Positions 1 to 10,994 of a stretch of 51,927 nt of DNA are shown piece after piece. Within the stretch, counting starts at the first letter, position 1. Each line of letters starts with the position of its first letter. The stretch lies in the NCBI GenBank assembly GCA_018399995.1, contig JAGYMU010000006.1, positions 1-51,927 on the forward strand. Reading direction: 5' to 3'. The DNA comes from Halanaerobiales bacterium (GTDB lineage: Bacteria > Bacillota > Halanaerobiia > Halanaerobiales > M55B127). Under the pieces are notes generated by a model, which was not told the origin of the DNA, made no database searches, and saw only the letters and a program-made list of their open reading frames with translations. The position numbers were made by a program, and so were the translations under genes.

Positions 1-1093
<1,093 letters not shown>

Positions 1094-1100
1094 AAGTTAT

Positions 1101-1154
1101 CCTGTTATATATAACAGGACTCACCCCCTCAAACTAATAATTCGCTGATTAGTT
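1101..1154 (-). promoter_or_regulatory. Structured leader with hairpin between a strong SD-like element and the start codon
   Basis: Reading the minus strand toward the ATG at 1093 there is first an inverted repeat AACTAAT/ATTAGTT (1148-1154 with 1132-1138). Next comes a strong Shine-Dalgarno-like AGGGGGTGAG (1120-1129), then the perfect palindrome CCTGTTATATATAACAGG (1101-1118), then ATAACTT and the ATG. The strong SD is about 30 bases from the ATG in linear sequence, but only about 12 if the palindrome folds. A second weak SD (CAGGA) is buried in the 3' arm of the palindrome. A TATAAT -10 box lies at 1167-1172, with no good -35. The palindrome could instead be a protein operator. Confidence 0.5.
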
Positions 1155-1209
1155 CTAAATTCCTCCATTATATAGAAAAAAGACAGCGCTTGAGGTGGCG
1201 AGTTGTTTT

Positions 1210-1584
1210 TTAAATCACAGCAATTGCTTCAATTTCCACATTTACTCCTTTGGGCAGTGCAGCTACCTCAACAAAAGCTCTAGCGGGAGGATTCTCATTA
1301 AAGTATTTACCATAAACCTCATTGATCTTATTAAAATTTGCTATGTCATCTGTATAAACTGTTGCTTTAACCACATTTGAAAAATTTCCGCCTGCCTCTT
1401 CTAATATGGCTAACAAGTTTGTTAAAACCTGTTCAGTCTGCTCTGTAATATTTTTTAATATCAAATCTCCATCTAGATTCAAAGGAATCTGCCCACTTAT
1501 ATAAACAGTATTGCCACTTTTAACTGCCTGAGAATAACTACCTATAGCAGCAGGTGCGTTCTCAGTTTTAATAATTTTTTTCAT
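1210..1584 (-). CDS. ridA: RidA family enamine/imine deaminase
   Basis: This is a RidA/YjgF-family protein of the usual length (124 residues from the chosen start). The family hydrolyses reactive 2-aminoacrylate-type enamines and imines released by PLP enzymes. Family signatures are visible: the IGSYSQAVKSGNTVYISGQIPL segment, the conserved Arg in PPARAFVEV, and the C-terminal Glu in VEIEAIAVI. I chose the ATG at 1584, which lies about 8 bases after AGAGG; an upstream GTG at 1593 would overlap the ribosome binding site. The start overlaps the end of the HAD phosphatase gene by 17 bases, indicating co-transcription. Confidence 0.92.
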   Translation of the reverse strand: MKKIIKTENAPAAIGSYSQAVKSGNTVYISGQIPLNLDGDLILKNITEQTEQVLTNLLAILEEAGGNFSNVVKATVYTDDIANFNKINEVYGKYFNENPPARAFVEVAALPKGVNVEIEAIAVI

Positions 1585-2305
1585 CACTCTCACCTCTTTT
1601 TATATAGTCAAGAATTTCTTTTCGGCTGCCCTGCCAGTCAGGTTCAATATCCACTTTGGCTCTTTTTACTTTAAAATCTTCAACCAGAAAGGTTTTGATA
1701 CCCAGCTTTTTTGCAACCATATCATCTCTTAAATCATTTCCAACCATCACACAATCATTGGGGGTACATTTAAGCTTTTTTATTATCTCCTTATAGTAAT
1801 TTATATTAGGTTTGCAGTAATGCATGTTTTCATAAGAAGTTATCAATCTGAAATCTCCTGGATCTAAATTAATCCACCTTAGTCGGTCAATAATTGCCTG
1901 TTTAGGAAAAAGAGGATTGGTTGCAATGACCAGTTTATAGTCCTGGTCGAGAGCAGTCTCAACAATTTGATAACCAAAATTATCTATTGTGAAATACTCA
2001 CTTAAAGTAGGAAAAACATCATTATAAAAACTATGAAATCTCTCCCATATTTCTTCTTCTGAAGCCTTATCTAATTCTATTAAATCAAAAAATTTTTGGT
2101 CAAAGACTTTCATATTTGTGATTTTCCCATCATTTCTCATCATGGCAGCAGTCGCCTGACTAACAATATCTACAAAATACTCAGGATTATATAAATCCGA
2201 AAAATAATCTGATAACAATTTAAAATAATGCTGAACAAATTGATCCATGTTTACAGAAAGCAGTGTTCCATCTAAATCAAACAATATATAAGTTTTACCT
2301 TTCAT
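1568..2305 (-). CDS. HAD family hydrolase (phosphatase-like, subfamily I)
   Basis: The 245-residue protein has the ordered HAD motifs. Motif I is DLDGTLL near residue 10, with both catalytic Asp. Motif II is the Thr in VIATNP near 128, and motif IV is VGNDLRDD near 192 with the Mg-binding acids. A helical cap sits between motifs I and II, as in subfamily IA. The natural substrate cannot be told; small phosphorylated metabolites are typical. A TAGGTGGT ribosome binding site precedes the ATG. It lies 11 bases after the crotonase stop and overlaps ridA, so it belongs to the same minus-strand transcript. Confidence 0.82.
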   Translation of the reverse strand: MKGKTYILFDLDGTLLSVNMDQFVQHYFKLLSDYFSDLYNPEYFVDIVSQATAAMMRNDGKITNMKVFDQKFFDLIELDKASEEEIWERFHSFYNDVFPTLSEYFTIDNFGYQIVETALDQDYKLVIATNPLFPKQAIIDRLRWINLDPGDFRLITSYENMHYCKPNINYYKEIIKKLKCTPNDCVMVGNDLRDDMVAKKLGIKTFLVEDFKVKRAKVDIEPDWQGSRKEILDYIKRGESDEKNY

Positions 2306-2316
2306 AAAAATACCAC

Positions 2317-3084
2317 CTATTTTTTTAAACTTTCTTTCATCTTTTTAATTCTTTCAATATGTTCTTCATTTTTAAAACATTTCTTAAAACTATTGGTTTC
2401 AAATTCCTTGCCTTCTTCACAACCGTGGCAGTAGCCATAATTTATAGCATTTTTAATCAAACCAACTGCCTCAGAAGATTGCTTTGTTATTCTGTTAGCC
2501 ATATTTTTGGTTTCTTTTAACAAGTCACGTGGTGTAACCAGCTTATTTACTAAGCCTATTTCGAAAGCCTCTTCTGCATCAATAATATTGCCTGTAAATA
2601 AAAGTTCCTTTGCCCTGCCTATTCCTAAAACACGGGGTAATCTCTGAGTACCAGAAAAACCAGGTATTAAACCCAGAGTGACTTCTGGCTGACCAAAACG
2701 AGCTCTAGTACTAGCAATCCTTAGATCACAGGCAAGGGTTATTTCCATTGCCCCACCAAGGGCATGGCCATTTACGGCCGCCAGGACTACTTTTTCAGTT
2801 TTTTCTATTAAGTCACAGATCGCTTTACCTTTGTCAGCTAACCGCTCCGCATTATGAAAATCTAAATCTTCTAAAAGTTCTAAATCAGCCCCTACTGAAA
2901 ATGCTTTTTTGCCTCTTCCAGTTAATATAACAGCTTTTATTTGCTTATCACTAAAAAGTTCTACCGCTTCTTTTTTAAATTGGTCCAACAATTCTTCATT
3001 ATAAGCATTTAAAACTTCAGGTCTAGAAAAGAATATAGTAGCCAGCGGGGGTGCATAATCCACCTCGACATATTGTTCTGTCAT
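2317..3084 (-). CDS. Enoyl-CoA hydratase/isomerase (crotonase) family protein
   Basis: This 255-residue protein is typical in length for crotonases. It has the oxyanion-hole segment FSVGADLELLE, the NGHALGGAMEITLACDLRIA block, and FGQPEVTLGLIPGFSGTQRLPR. Both acidic residues used by true hydratases are present, the Glu in GGAME and the Glu in GQPEV. Hydration of a 2-enoyl-CoA such as crotonyl-CoA is therefore chemically plausible. AGGAGG precedes the ATG. It lies 42 bases after pyrG and just before the HAD gene. It is far from the lysine fermentation genes that make crotonyl-CoA, so a direct link is speculative. Confidence 0.85.
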   Translation of the reverse strand: MTEQYVEVDYAPPLATIFFSRPEVLNAYNEELLDQFKKEAVELFSDKQIKAVILTGRGKKAFSVGADLELLEDLDFHNAERLADKGKAICDLIEKTEKVVLAAVNGHALGGAMEITLACDLRIASTRARFGQPEVTLGLIPGFSGTQRLPRVLGIGRAKELLFTGNIIDAEEAFEIGLVNKLVTPRDLLKETKNMANRITKQSSEAVGLIKNAINYGYCHGCEEGKEFETNSFKKCFKNEEHIERIKKMKESLKK

Positions 3085-3126
3085 TTTATTCCTCCTAAAA
3101 TTAATGTTTAAATCATAATAAAATTA

Positions 3127-4734
<1,608 letters not shown>

Positions 4735-4767
4735 TTAAATTCATCTCCTTTCTTTTTTGAATAATAT

Positions 4768-6432
4768 CTACATTTGTTTTGGAGCATCTATACCTAATAC
4801 TAAAAATAGATTCTGTAAAACCTGTTGTAGTGATAAAACCAATTTTAACCTGGCTTGACTTCTTTTTTTATCCTCTGATATCACTTTGCATTGATTGTAG
4901 AAAACATGGAAGGCATTAGCAAGATCATATGCATAGTTTGCCAGTAAATGAGGTTGTCTACTTAAAGCACTATCTTTTATCACTTCAGGATATTGTGCCA
5001 TCAGCTTTATTAAATCTAACTCCTCTGTACACTTTAATAGTTCTAAGTTGGCTTTTTCAACCTCTATATCACCTGCATTTTCTAAAATACTGTGGATGCG
5101 GGCATGAGCATATTGAATATAATATACAGGGTTACTAGCGGACTGCTCTTTTGCTAATTCTAAGTTAAAATCAAAGTGGCTGTCAGCGCTGCGCATTATG
5201 TAAAAGTAACGGGCTGCATCTTTACCAACTTCATCAATTACATCTCTCATTGTAACGAATTCGCCTGCTCTTTTGGACATTGTTAATTTTTCTCCATCTC
5301 TGAGTAATGTAACAATTTGAACTATAATAATCTCTAAAACATCTGCTGGATAGCCGAGAGCCTGAATAGATGCCCTAACTCGATCTATATATCCATGGTG
5401 ATCAGCACCCCATACATTTATCAATTTATCAAACCCTCGCTCTAACTTGTCTAAATGATAAGCTATATCGGCAGCCAGATAGGTTAAAGAACCATCTGAT
5501 TTAACAACCACCCGATCTTTGTCATCCCCAAATTTTTTTGATTTAAACCAAAGTGCCCCTTCTTCTTTATATATATACCTTTTTTCTTTTAAGATATCTA
5601 TGGCTTTTTCTATTTCGCCATTATGAAGACTGCTCTCATAAAACCAATTATCAAATCTTATACCGAAGTACTTTAAATCGTCCTCTATCTTATTTTTAAG
5701 CCTCTTGAAGGCAAATTCTTTGCATATTTTAATCTGCTCAACAATTTCTTTTTCAAGAAGTTCACTTCCCCATTTATCTTTTAAACTTTCCGCAATATCT
5801 ATAAGATATTTCCCATGGTAGGCATTGGAAGGAAGGTCTATATCAATATCAAATAATTGTTTGTAGCGAATTAGTGTAGATTCAGCCAGTATATCAATTT
5901 GATTACCGGCGTCGTTAAAATAATATTCCCGCCACACATCAAAACCAGCTTTTTCCATAATATTCGCGGTCATATCACCAACTACCGCACCTCGGCTGTG
6001 TCCAACATGGAGAGGTCCGGTTGGATTAGCACTGACAAATTCAATCAATACCCGTTGATTATTTGCAACATTTATTTCTCCATATTTGTTTTGTAATCTA
6101 TCAATCAAACGTATAGTATCATATAACCAGCTATTGTTGAGTTCGAAGTTGATAAATCCCGGGCCATCTACCGAAATACTTTTGATCAATTTTGCATCAA
6201 TGTTTTTAATAAGTAATTCGGCAATCTCTCGAGGTGATCTTTTAAAATGTTTAGCTGTAACCATAGCTATATTTGTAGCATAATCCCCATGCTCTTTTTC
6301 CCGGGGTACTTCAACTTTTATGTCTGGAATCGGCTCTATTTTAATATCCTGTTCTTTCATGGTTGTTTTTAGAGCTGATTTTATAGCTTTTATCAACTTT
6401 TTTTCTACCCACTCAACCATATTATTTTCCAT
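4768..6432 (-). CDS. argS: Arginyl-tRNA synthetase
   Basis: This class I aminoacyl-tRNA synthetase charges tRNA-Arg. The 554-residue protein has the N-terminal Add-1-like domain, then the HIGH-type motif in GPLHVGHSRGAVVGD. The KMSKS-type motif is LTMSKRAGEFVTMRD, and the C-terminal all-helical DALR anticodon-binding domain ends VLGIDAPKQM. The start ATG shares one base with the stop of the DUF1934 gene (TAATG) and follows AGGAGGAG, so the two are translationally coupled. The DUF1934-argS pairing also occurs in other Firmicutes (ywiB-argS). Confidence 0.97.
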   Translation of the reverse strand: MENNMVEWVEKKLIKAIKSALKTTMKEQDIKIEPIPDIKVEVPREKEHGDYATNIAMVTAKHFKRSPREIAELLIKNIDAKLIKSISVDGPGFINFELNNSWLYDTIRLIDRLQNKYGEINVANNQRVLIEFVSANPTGPLHVGHSRGAVVGDMTANIMEKAGFDVWREYYFNDAGNQIDILAESTLIRYKQLFDIDIDLPSNAYHGKYLIDIAESLKDKWGSELLEKEIVEQIKICKEFAFKRLKNKIEDDLKYFGIRFDNWFYESSLHNGEIEKAIDILKEKRYIYKEEGALWFKSKKFGDDKDRVVVKSDGSLTYLAADIAYHLDKLERGFDKLINVWGADHHGYIDRVRASIQALGYPADVLEIIIVQIVTLLRDGEKLTMSKRAGEFVTMRDVIDEVGKDAARYFYIMRSADSHFDFNLELAKEQSASNPVYYIQYAHARIHSILENAGDIEVEKANLELLKCTEELDLIKLMAQYPEVIKDSALSRQPHLLANYAYDLANAFHVFYNQCKVISEDKKRSQARLKLVLSLQQVLQNLFLVLGIDAPKQM

Positions 6433-6869
6433 TACTGCTGCTCCTCCTTTATAAAATTGTATTCTATATTCAATTTATTAGTAGTAAAGACCTGTCCCTT
6501 ATGCCTTAATATGTATTCGATCACTATTATGGTATTCCCCTTATTACTTGTGATTTCAATATATTTGGTATCTATTAAAAATCTCAGCTTATACTTACCT
6601 AAATTATATTGGAAATCATAATTTTTATCAACATCAAATACCTGCTTCATCTCATTTGGTTCAGAGCGTTTTAATAAAATCCTTTGAGAGCTTTTATCAA
6701 TGCGCAGTATAGTTTTTACATCCTTTAATCCTTCATTTTTTTCTTTATATATTAAATAGTGTTTGCCATTTCTCTCGTTATAATAACCATGGCCCTGAAA
6801 ATTAATCTTATCTTTTCTACCATCCGGCAAAACCTGCTTATTTAATAACTTTATAGCCACTTTCTCCAT
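6432..6869 (-). CDS. DUF1934 (YwiB-like) beta-barrel protein
   Basis: This 145-residue protein matches the DUF1934/YwiB family in length, beta-rich pattern and position directly upstream of argS. Family members are thought to adopt a calycin-like barrel; the function is unknown. Alternating hydrophobic strands (for example LRFLIDTKYIEI and TIIVIEYILRH) fit that fold. There is no signal peptide or membrane segment. AGAGGTC precedes the ATG. Only about 33 bases separate it from the terminator of the preceding gene, so its promoter must be short or lie within that hairpin region. Confidence 0.8.
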   Translation of the reverse strand: MEKVAIKLLNKQVLPDGRKDKINFQGHGYYNERNGKHYLIYKEKNEGLKDVKTILRIDKSSQRILLKRSEPNEMKQVFDVDKNYDFQYNLGKYKLRFLIDTKYIEITSNKGNTIIVIEYILRHKGQVFTTNKLNIEYNFIKEEQQ

Positions 6870-6901
6870 ATAAAAAAGACCTCTTTAACAATTATTATTT
6901 T

Positions 6902-6926
6902 AAAAAACCACAGCTTTAACTGTGGC
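6902..6926 (-). terminator. Rho-independent terminator after the flavodoxin-like gene
   Basis: On the minus strand a GCCACAG/CTGTGG stem with a 6-base loop is followed by a run of T (6902-6907). It lies 14 bases beyond the stop of the flavodoxin-like gene and separates it from DUF1934-argS. Confidence 0.8.
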
Positions 6927-6940
6927 TTTTATCTAAAAAA

Positions 6941-7348
6941 TTAAAGCTGCAGAGACTGACCAAAATCAACAGCTTCCTTTCTATTTTTTATTGTCCTGAA
7001 ATCATTAACGATACAACCTATTTTTTCCAGTTCCCCCATCACTTTCTTTAATGCTTTATTTGTAGCAAAGAATCTCGGTGTTACAAATGCAACTGCTTTT
7101 TGTCCTCCGGTTCTTTTGCATTGTTTTAAAAATTCTGATAGGTCAGACGGAATTGAGGCCCTGATTATACCTTGAGTAGGGGCACCGGCAACAACAAGAT
7201 CATATGGAAAAAAAGTGACAGGTCGCCCAGAGTATGTGGTGTCAAGAACTTTTACCTCATTACCATCTTTTCTTGCTCCTTCAGCAATTCCCTCAGCTAT
7301 TTCTTTTAGTTCTCCTTCTTTTGAATAAATAATTAATATTTTATGCAA
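6941..7348 (-). CDS. Flavodoxin-like fold protein
   Basis: The protein has a flavodoxin-like alpha/beta pattern. It opens with beta strand 1 and a phosphate-loop-like turn (HKILIIYSKEGELKEIAEGIAEGA), followed by LVVAGAPTQGIIRASIPSDLSEFL, which resembles a flavodoxin 50s loop. It is short (135 residues) and its first loop (SKEGEL) is not the standard T/SxTGNT FMN phosphate loop, so cofactor binding is uncertain. I chose the TTG at 7348, which follows an excellent AGGGGTGAT site; the longer frame would start inside that site. It is a single-gene unit with its own terminator and upstream TATAAT box. Confidence 0.75.
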   Translation of the reverse strand: MHKILIIYSKEGELKEIAEGIAEGARKDGNEVKVLDTTYSGRPVTFFPYDLVVAGAPTQGIIRASIPSDLSEFLKQCKRTGGQKAVAFVTPRFFATNKALKKVMGELEKIGCIVNDFRTIKNRKEAVDFGQSLQL

Positions 7349-7402
7349 AAAATCACCCCTCAAAAGAAAAATATAACTAATTACAACTTTTATACAAAGT
7401 GA

Positions 7403-7408
7403 ATTATA
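7403..7408 (-). promoter_or_regulatory. Putative -10 box for the flavodoxin-like gene
   Basis: A TATAAT hexamer on the minus strand lies about 55 bases before the TTG start. No convincing -35 is visible at 16-18 bases, so this is a weak call. Confidence 0.35.
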
Positions 7409-7451
7409 TCATAGTTAAAAAAAATTTTCACTATATTTGAGGGATTAAATG

Positions 7452-7474
7452 AAAAAAAGCAGGTAGCTACCTGC
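7452..7474 (-). terminator. Rho-independent terminator after trxA
   Basis: The perfect palindrome GCAGGTAGCTACCTGC (7459-7474) is followed on the minus strand by seven T. It lies 22 bases after the trxA stop. Confidence 0.85.
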
Positions 7475-7495
7475 TTTATTCATCTGACTATTCTC

Positions 7496-7822
7496 TTATT
7501 TTAAGCCTAATTTAGCAACCAACTTGTTTTTAGGAGCATAGCCAACAATTCTATCTTTTTCACGACCATCTTCGAAGATTAATAAAGTCGGTATACTCAT
7601 CACATTATATCTAGAAGCAGTAGATTGATTTTTATCCACATCAAGTTTAGTTACTTTGATATCATCTGAATATTCCCTGGCGATTTTTTCTACCACAGGG
7701 GCTACCATCTTACAAGGTGCACACCAGTCAGCCCAGAAATCCACCAATACTGGTACATCTGATTTTAATACCTCTCTTCTGAAATTGCCGTCATTTACTT
7801 CGATTGGTTTTTTACTCATCAT
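7496..7822 (-). CDS. trxA: Thioredoxin
   Basis: This is a single-domain thioredoxin of standard length (108 residues) with the redox motif WADWCAPCKM, the cis-proline segment SIPTLLIF, and the usual VDKNQ stretch. It acts as a cytoplasmic dithiol donor. It follows the two-domain disulfide oxidoreductase gene by 27 bases in an apparent operon. Two adjacent ATG codons follow AAAGGAGG; the second (7819) has better spacing (7 bases rather than 4), so the protein may begin MSKKPIEV. The motif WCAPC differs from the classical WCGPC, but that substitution is seen in other thioredoxins. Confidence 0.93.
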   Translation of the reverse strand: MMSKKPIEVNDGNFRREVLKSDVPVLVDFWADWCAPCKMVAPVVEKIAREYSDDIKVTKLDVDKNQSTASRYNVMSIPTLLIFEDGREKDRIVGYAPKNKLVAKLGLK

Positions 7823-7849
7823 ATTTCCTCCTTTAAAATTTAAATTAAT

Positions 7850-8497
7850 TTATTGAATTACTGTTTTTATTTTATTCAAAATTGTTTTTGCGGGTACAGC
7901 ACCTACCTGTTCTCCTGCTCCACTATTTATGACAGTTTTTGGTACACCAGATACCTGAAATCTTTTTGATAATTCCGGAAACTCTATTGCCTCAACCATT
8001 TCACCTTTTATTCTAGGATTATGCATTGCCATTTCATGGGCAACCTTTACAGCTCGCGGACAATATGGACAGGTTGGAGTAATAAAAACCTGTAATAATA
8101 TATCATCTTCTATTTTTTTGAGTTCATCAATAATTTCATCTGTCAGCTGTGTTTCTCCATTAGACATACTTACAATACCCTCAATCAAGGTGTTAAATTC
8201 GTGCCCACTGGGTATACCATAAAAGTAAACACCAGAGTCGTTCCCACTATGGTCTGTAAATAAAATTGCCGGTACTCTATCTATACCGTATTTTTCAGTA
8301 TTACCATTACCAAGTTCATTCTTTTGAATATTAATCTTATCAGATAAATCCTTTAATTCATCTAATATTTCTTCAGTGTCATCACAGTACTGACAGTCAT
8401 TTTCTGAACTGAAAAACTGTATATAAACATCATCTTCCATTTTAGATTCAAATAATTCTTTTATCTTTTCTTGTTCTTCTTCTTTAATCTTCGGCAC
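7850..8497 (-). CDS. Two-domain protein disulfide oxidoreductase (glutaredoxin-like PDO)
   Basis: The protein contains two tandem thioredoxin folds. The first has a CQYC centre (near residue 35) with cis-Pro in DRVPAILF; the second has CPYC (near residue 142) with cis-Pro in SGVPKTV. This is the architecture of the PDO family known from archaea, Aquifex and anaerobic bacteria, which act as disulfide oxidoreductases or as intermediates to thioredoxin. I chose the GTG at 8497 (MPKIKEEEQ), which follows GGGGTGG by about 5 bases; a GTG at 8506 overlaps the site. It is the first gene of a PDO-trxA operon. A TATAAT box at 8549-8554 is a possible -10. Confidence 0.85.
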   Translation of the reverse strand: MPKIKEEEQEKIKELFESKMEDDVYIQFFSSENDCQYCDDTEEILDELKDLSDKINIQKNELGNGNTEKYGIDRVPAILFTDHSGNDSGVYFYGIPSGHEFNTLIEGIVSMSNGETQLTDEIIDELKKIEDDILLQVFITPTCPYCPRAVKVAHEMAMHNPRIKGEMVEAIEFPELSKRFQVSGVPKTVINSGAGEQVGAVPAKTILNKIKTVIQ

Positions 8498-8835
8498 CAA
8501 AACCACCCCTTTTTATTATTGTTACTTTTTTTATTTTCATTACATACAATTATACAGAAATCAAAAAAAAATAAAGTTAAATATTTTACAAAAAAAATAA
8601 AAAGTCCCATAAAGAAACTTTTTGAGTTTTTTAAAAGTATAAAAATATCAAGTACTTAAATATATATATCTCGTTGTGAGGTTTTTAGAGAAATTAAAGT
8701 AAATAAAATATTTAAATAAAAAAATGTTTATTTATGTTTCATTGGCCTAAAAAAATTTTGAAATTATATTAGTAGTATAAAATTTAAAAAAATAATCGTA
8801 TTTGAAGTAGGACTCATTAATAATGAAACCTTTAC
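8498..8835. other. Intergenic AT-rich stretch
   Basis: About 340 bases of very AT-rich sequence lie between the PDO start and the flavodoxin-family pseudogene. A TATAAT hexamer at 8549-8554 on the minus strand could serve the PDO-trxA operon. I see no open frame with family resemblance, no repeat array and no convincing terminator. Confidence 0.6.
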
Positions 8836-9174
8836 CTAATGATAATCCTCCCACCCATTCCATACCAGTTTATTCCACAAATTTATTGCAAATCTACTGG
8901 GAAAAGTTAATCCCACTAGCTTTTGGATAACCGCTGCTGGAGGTGTGTCGACATAGAAAAGATAGGAAAGAATAATAATATCAGCTTCATTCACTTTTTT
9001 TATTTATTCAACTTTATCTTCTTCTTGATTCAATTTCTTCTATATAAATAACTTAGCTGTTTTAAATTTTCCCTTATTAATATTATCTAAAATATACTGT
9101 CCCGGAGAGTTTGAAGTACTATTATCTCCTTTTGGACTCCCTATTAACAGTAACAAATTTTTAAAATCCTTCAT
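8836..9174 (-). pseudogene. Decayed flavodoxin-family NAD(P)H/FMN oxidoreductase
   Basis: Minus-strand translation from the ATG at 9174 gives MKDFKNLLLLIGSPKGDNST, the beta-1 strand and GSPKG phosphate loop of flavodoxin-family FMN oxidoreductases. It continues NSPGQYILDNI and then hits a TAG after AKLFI, near 9048. The family resemblance resumes in another frame as EADIIILSYLFYVDTPPAAV (near 8990-8930), typical of the family's second FMN loop. It then continues to WNKLVWNGWEDYH and a stop at 8836. At least one stop or frameshift and an internal deletion therefore separate two recognisable halves. The gene looks inactive. Confidence 0.65.
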
Positions 9175-9212
9175 AAAAAACATCACATAATTTAAAAAAC
9201 TACAACTACTCT

Positions 9213-10973
9213 TTAATCTATATCAAGCCCTTTAAAGTCTTTAAGACTGTAAACCACAGGAGAACGTTCAATATTATCTACCTTGAGTTCCTTATATTTC
9301 CAATTCAGTTCTTTATAGATATCAGATAAACCATAGTAGGTGTTTTCACCAACTAAAATTTCATAAGAAGTTGTAAATTCAATCAATTCATTAATATTGT
9401 GAACAACATCCCCAATAACTTTTAATTCAACTCTATACTTTGAACCAATATCACCTAAAATTATTTTACCTGTATCTAAAGCAAGTGCAGGTTCTAGCTC
9501 AATATTTTCTTGTTCTATATAATTCATGATTTCTAAAGCTGCTTTTACTGCCCGGCTACGGTGGTTGTCCTGTTGAAAATCCTTGTTCCAATAAGCTAAT
9601 ATTCCATCCCCTAAATATTTGTCAATAACTCCATCATATCTAAAGATTATCCGGACGATATTATTGTAAAAATGGTTTAGATCTTCTATAACTTTTTCAG
9701 GAGAATTTACCTTAGAATATCTTTTAAAAGATCTGAATTCAAAGTACAATAATGTGGATGTTGATTGATTACCCTCAATCGTTAACATATCAGGATTTTT
9801 AGTAATTTCATCTAAAAGATAATCAGAAAAATAGGGCTTTAATTTTTGTACAATAGCATATTTCTTTTTTCTATTAAACAAATTCCATGTAATCAGACTA
9901 CTTAGATAAATTACCACAAATCCTACAATATATATTGATATTTCTGTATATAAATAATAATATACACACAGATAATAATTTACTATACCTATTGTTGTGA
10001 CCATCAAGATTAATATAATAAAGGAATAATAGGGATTAAATTTATCAAATAAGTAAAATGCCAGCCACAATAATACAAAGGCAATTAATATGTTCCGACC
10101 CACTTTATTTACATTAATATAATTTTGGTGTAGATAATTATTGGTCATTTGAGCCAGAAGCTGGACCTGACTAAAAGAATCATCCTCTGCAAATATAGAT
10201 TTAAACTGCTTGGTTTGCTTACCTGCTGTAATCCCAATAAAAATAATATTATCTTCGATAAGCTCAGGTCTGTAGTTACCATCTAAAAAATCATGTAATG
10301 AAATACGAGGAATAGTCCCTGAAGGACCAAGATAATTAATGAGATACTCCCCTTCAGTGATTATGATCTCTTCCTGTAAAGCCAATTCTGCCGCTCTTCT
10401 GGCAATAGGCAAATAAGAAGCATTTTGTTCAATAAATAAAGGCGGTAACCTCCTTATCTTTTTGTCTTGATCTGAAAGAAAAGAAGTGTGGCCTAGTTTG
10501 ACCAGATTTTCAAATGAAGATATCGGTTTTTTTATGGAATCAATAACGAATTGTTGGTTGGAATTATTACCCTGGATACTATATTCAATTTTAACCGGCA
10601 TTACAATATTTTTACGCTCTCTTAAAGTATCTATCATTAAACTGTCAGCACTTACTTCCTGTGCTTCACTAAATAAAATATCAAAAGCAATAACATTATC
10701 AGTATGATTCTTTAATTTTTGGATAGACTGTACATAATAATTCCTATTTAAAGGCAAATCGCCTAATTTCTTTAAACTGAGTTCATTTACTTCAATGATA
10801 GTAACATCACTTTCTTTATTATTTATGTTAGAAAGGTATTCTATTTTTTGAAAGCTATCATATATGTAATGATCAATTTTATCAAAGTAGTTATATAAAT
10901 AAAATACTATTAATACAGCTATTATTAACATATATATAAGTAACTTCTTAGTACTAAAAAAATTATTACTCAT
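9213..10973 (-). CDS. CHASE2-domain membrane protein with degenerate class III adenylate cyclase domain
   Basis: This 586-residue protein has an N-terminal membrane anchor (about 11-29) and a large extracytoplasmic CHASE2 sensor domain (about 35-285; EVNELSLKKLGDLPLNR, IIFIGITAGKQ). Three to four membrane segments (about 290-370) precede a cytoplasmic cyclase homology domain (about 400-580). The second metal Asp is present in DKYLGDGILAYW. The first is Glu412 (YFEFRSF instead of the FxDIxGF pattern). In the VIGDVVHNINEL segment the catalytic Asn is His525 and the transition-state Arg is Glu529. Catalysis is therefore doubtful; a nucleotide-binding or regulatory role is possible. AGGGGG precedes the ATG. 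Confidence 0.85.
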   Translation of the reverse strand: MSNNFFSTKKLLIYMLIIAVLIVFYLYNYFDKIDHYIYDSFQKIEYLSNINNKESDVTIIEVNELSLKKLGDLPLNRNYYVQSIQKLKNHTDNVIAFDILFSEAQEVSADSLMIDTLRERKNIVMPVKIEYSIQGNNSNQQFVIDSIKKPISSFENLVKLGHTSFLSDQDKKIRRLPPLFIEQNASYLPIARRAAELALQEEIIITEGEYLINYLGPSGTIPRISLHDFLDGNYRPELIEDNIIFIGITAGKQTKQFKSIFAEDDSFSQVQLLAQMTNNYLHQNYINVNKVGRNILIAFVLLWLAFYLFDKFNPYYSFIILILMVTTIGIVNYYLCVYYYLYTEISIYIVGFVVIYLSSLITWNLFNRKKKYAIVQKLKPYFSDYLLDEITKNPDMLTIEGNQSTSTLLYFEFRSFKRYSKVNSPEKVIEDLNHFYNNIVRIIFRYDGVIDKYLGDGILAYWNKDFQQDNHRSRAVKAALEIMNYIEQENIELEPALALDTGKIILGDIGSKYRVELKVIGDVVHNINELIEFTTSYEILVGENTYYGLSDIYKELNWKYKELKVDNIERSPVVYSLKDFKGLDID

Positions 10974-10994
10974 AAGAAACCCCCTGAATTTGAT

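Noticed and set aside
2317-3084. Crotonase gene as the next step after crotonyl-CoA in lysine fermentation
   Set aside because: It is about 39 kb away in a different operon with pyrG and ridA; only shared chemistry supports a link.
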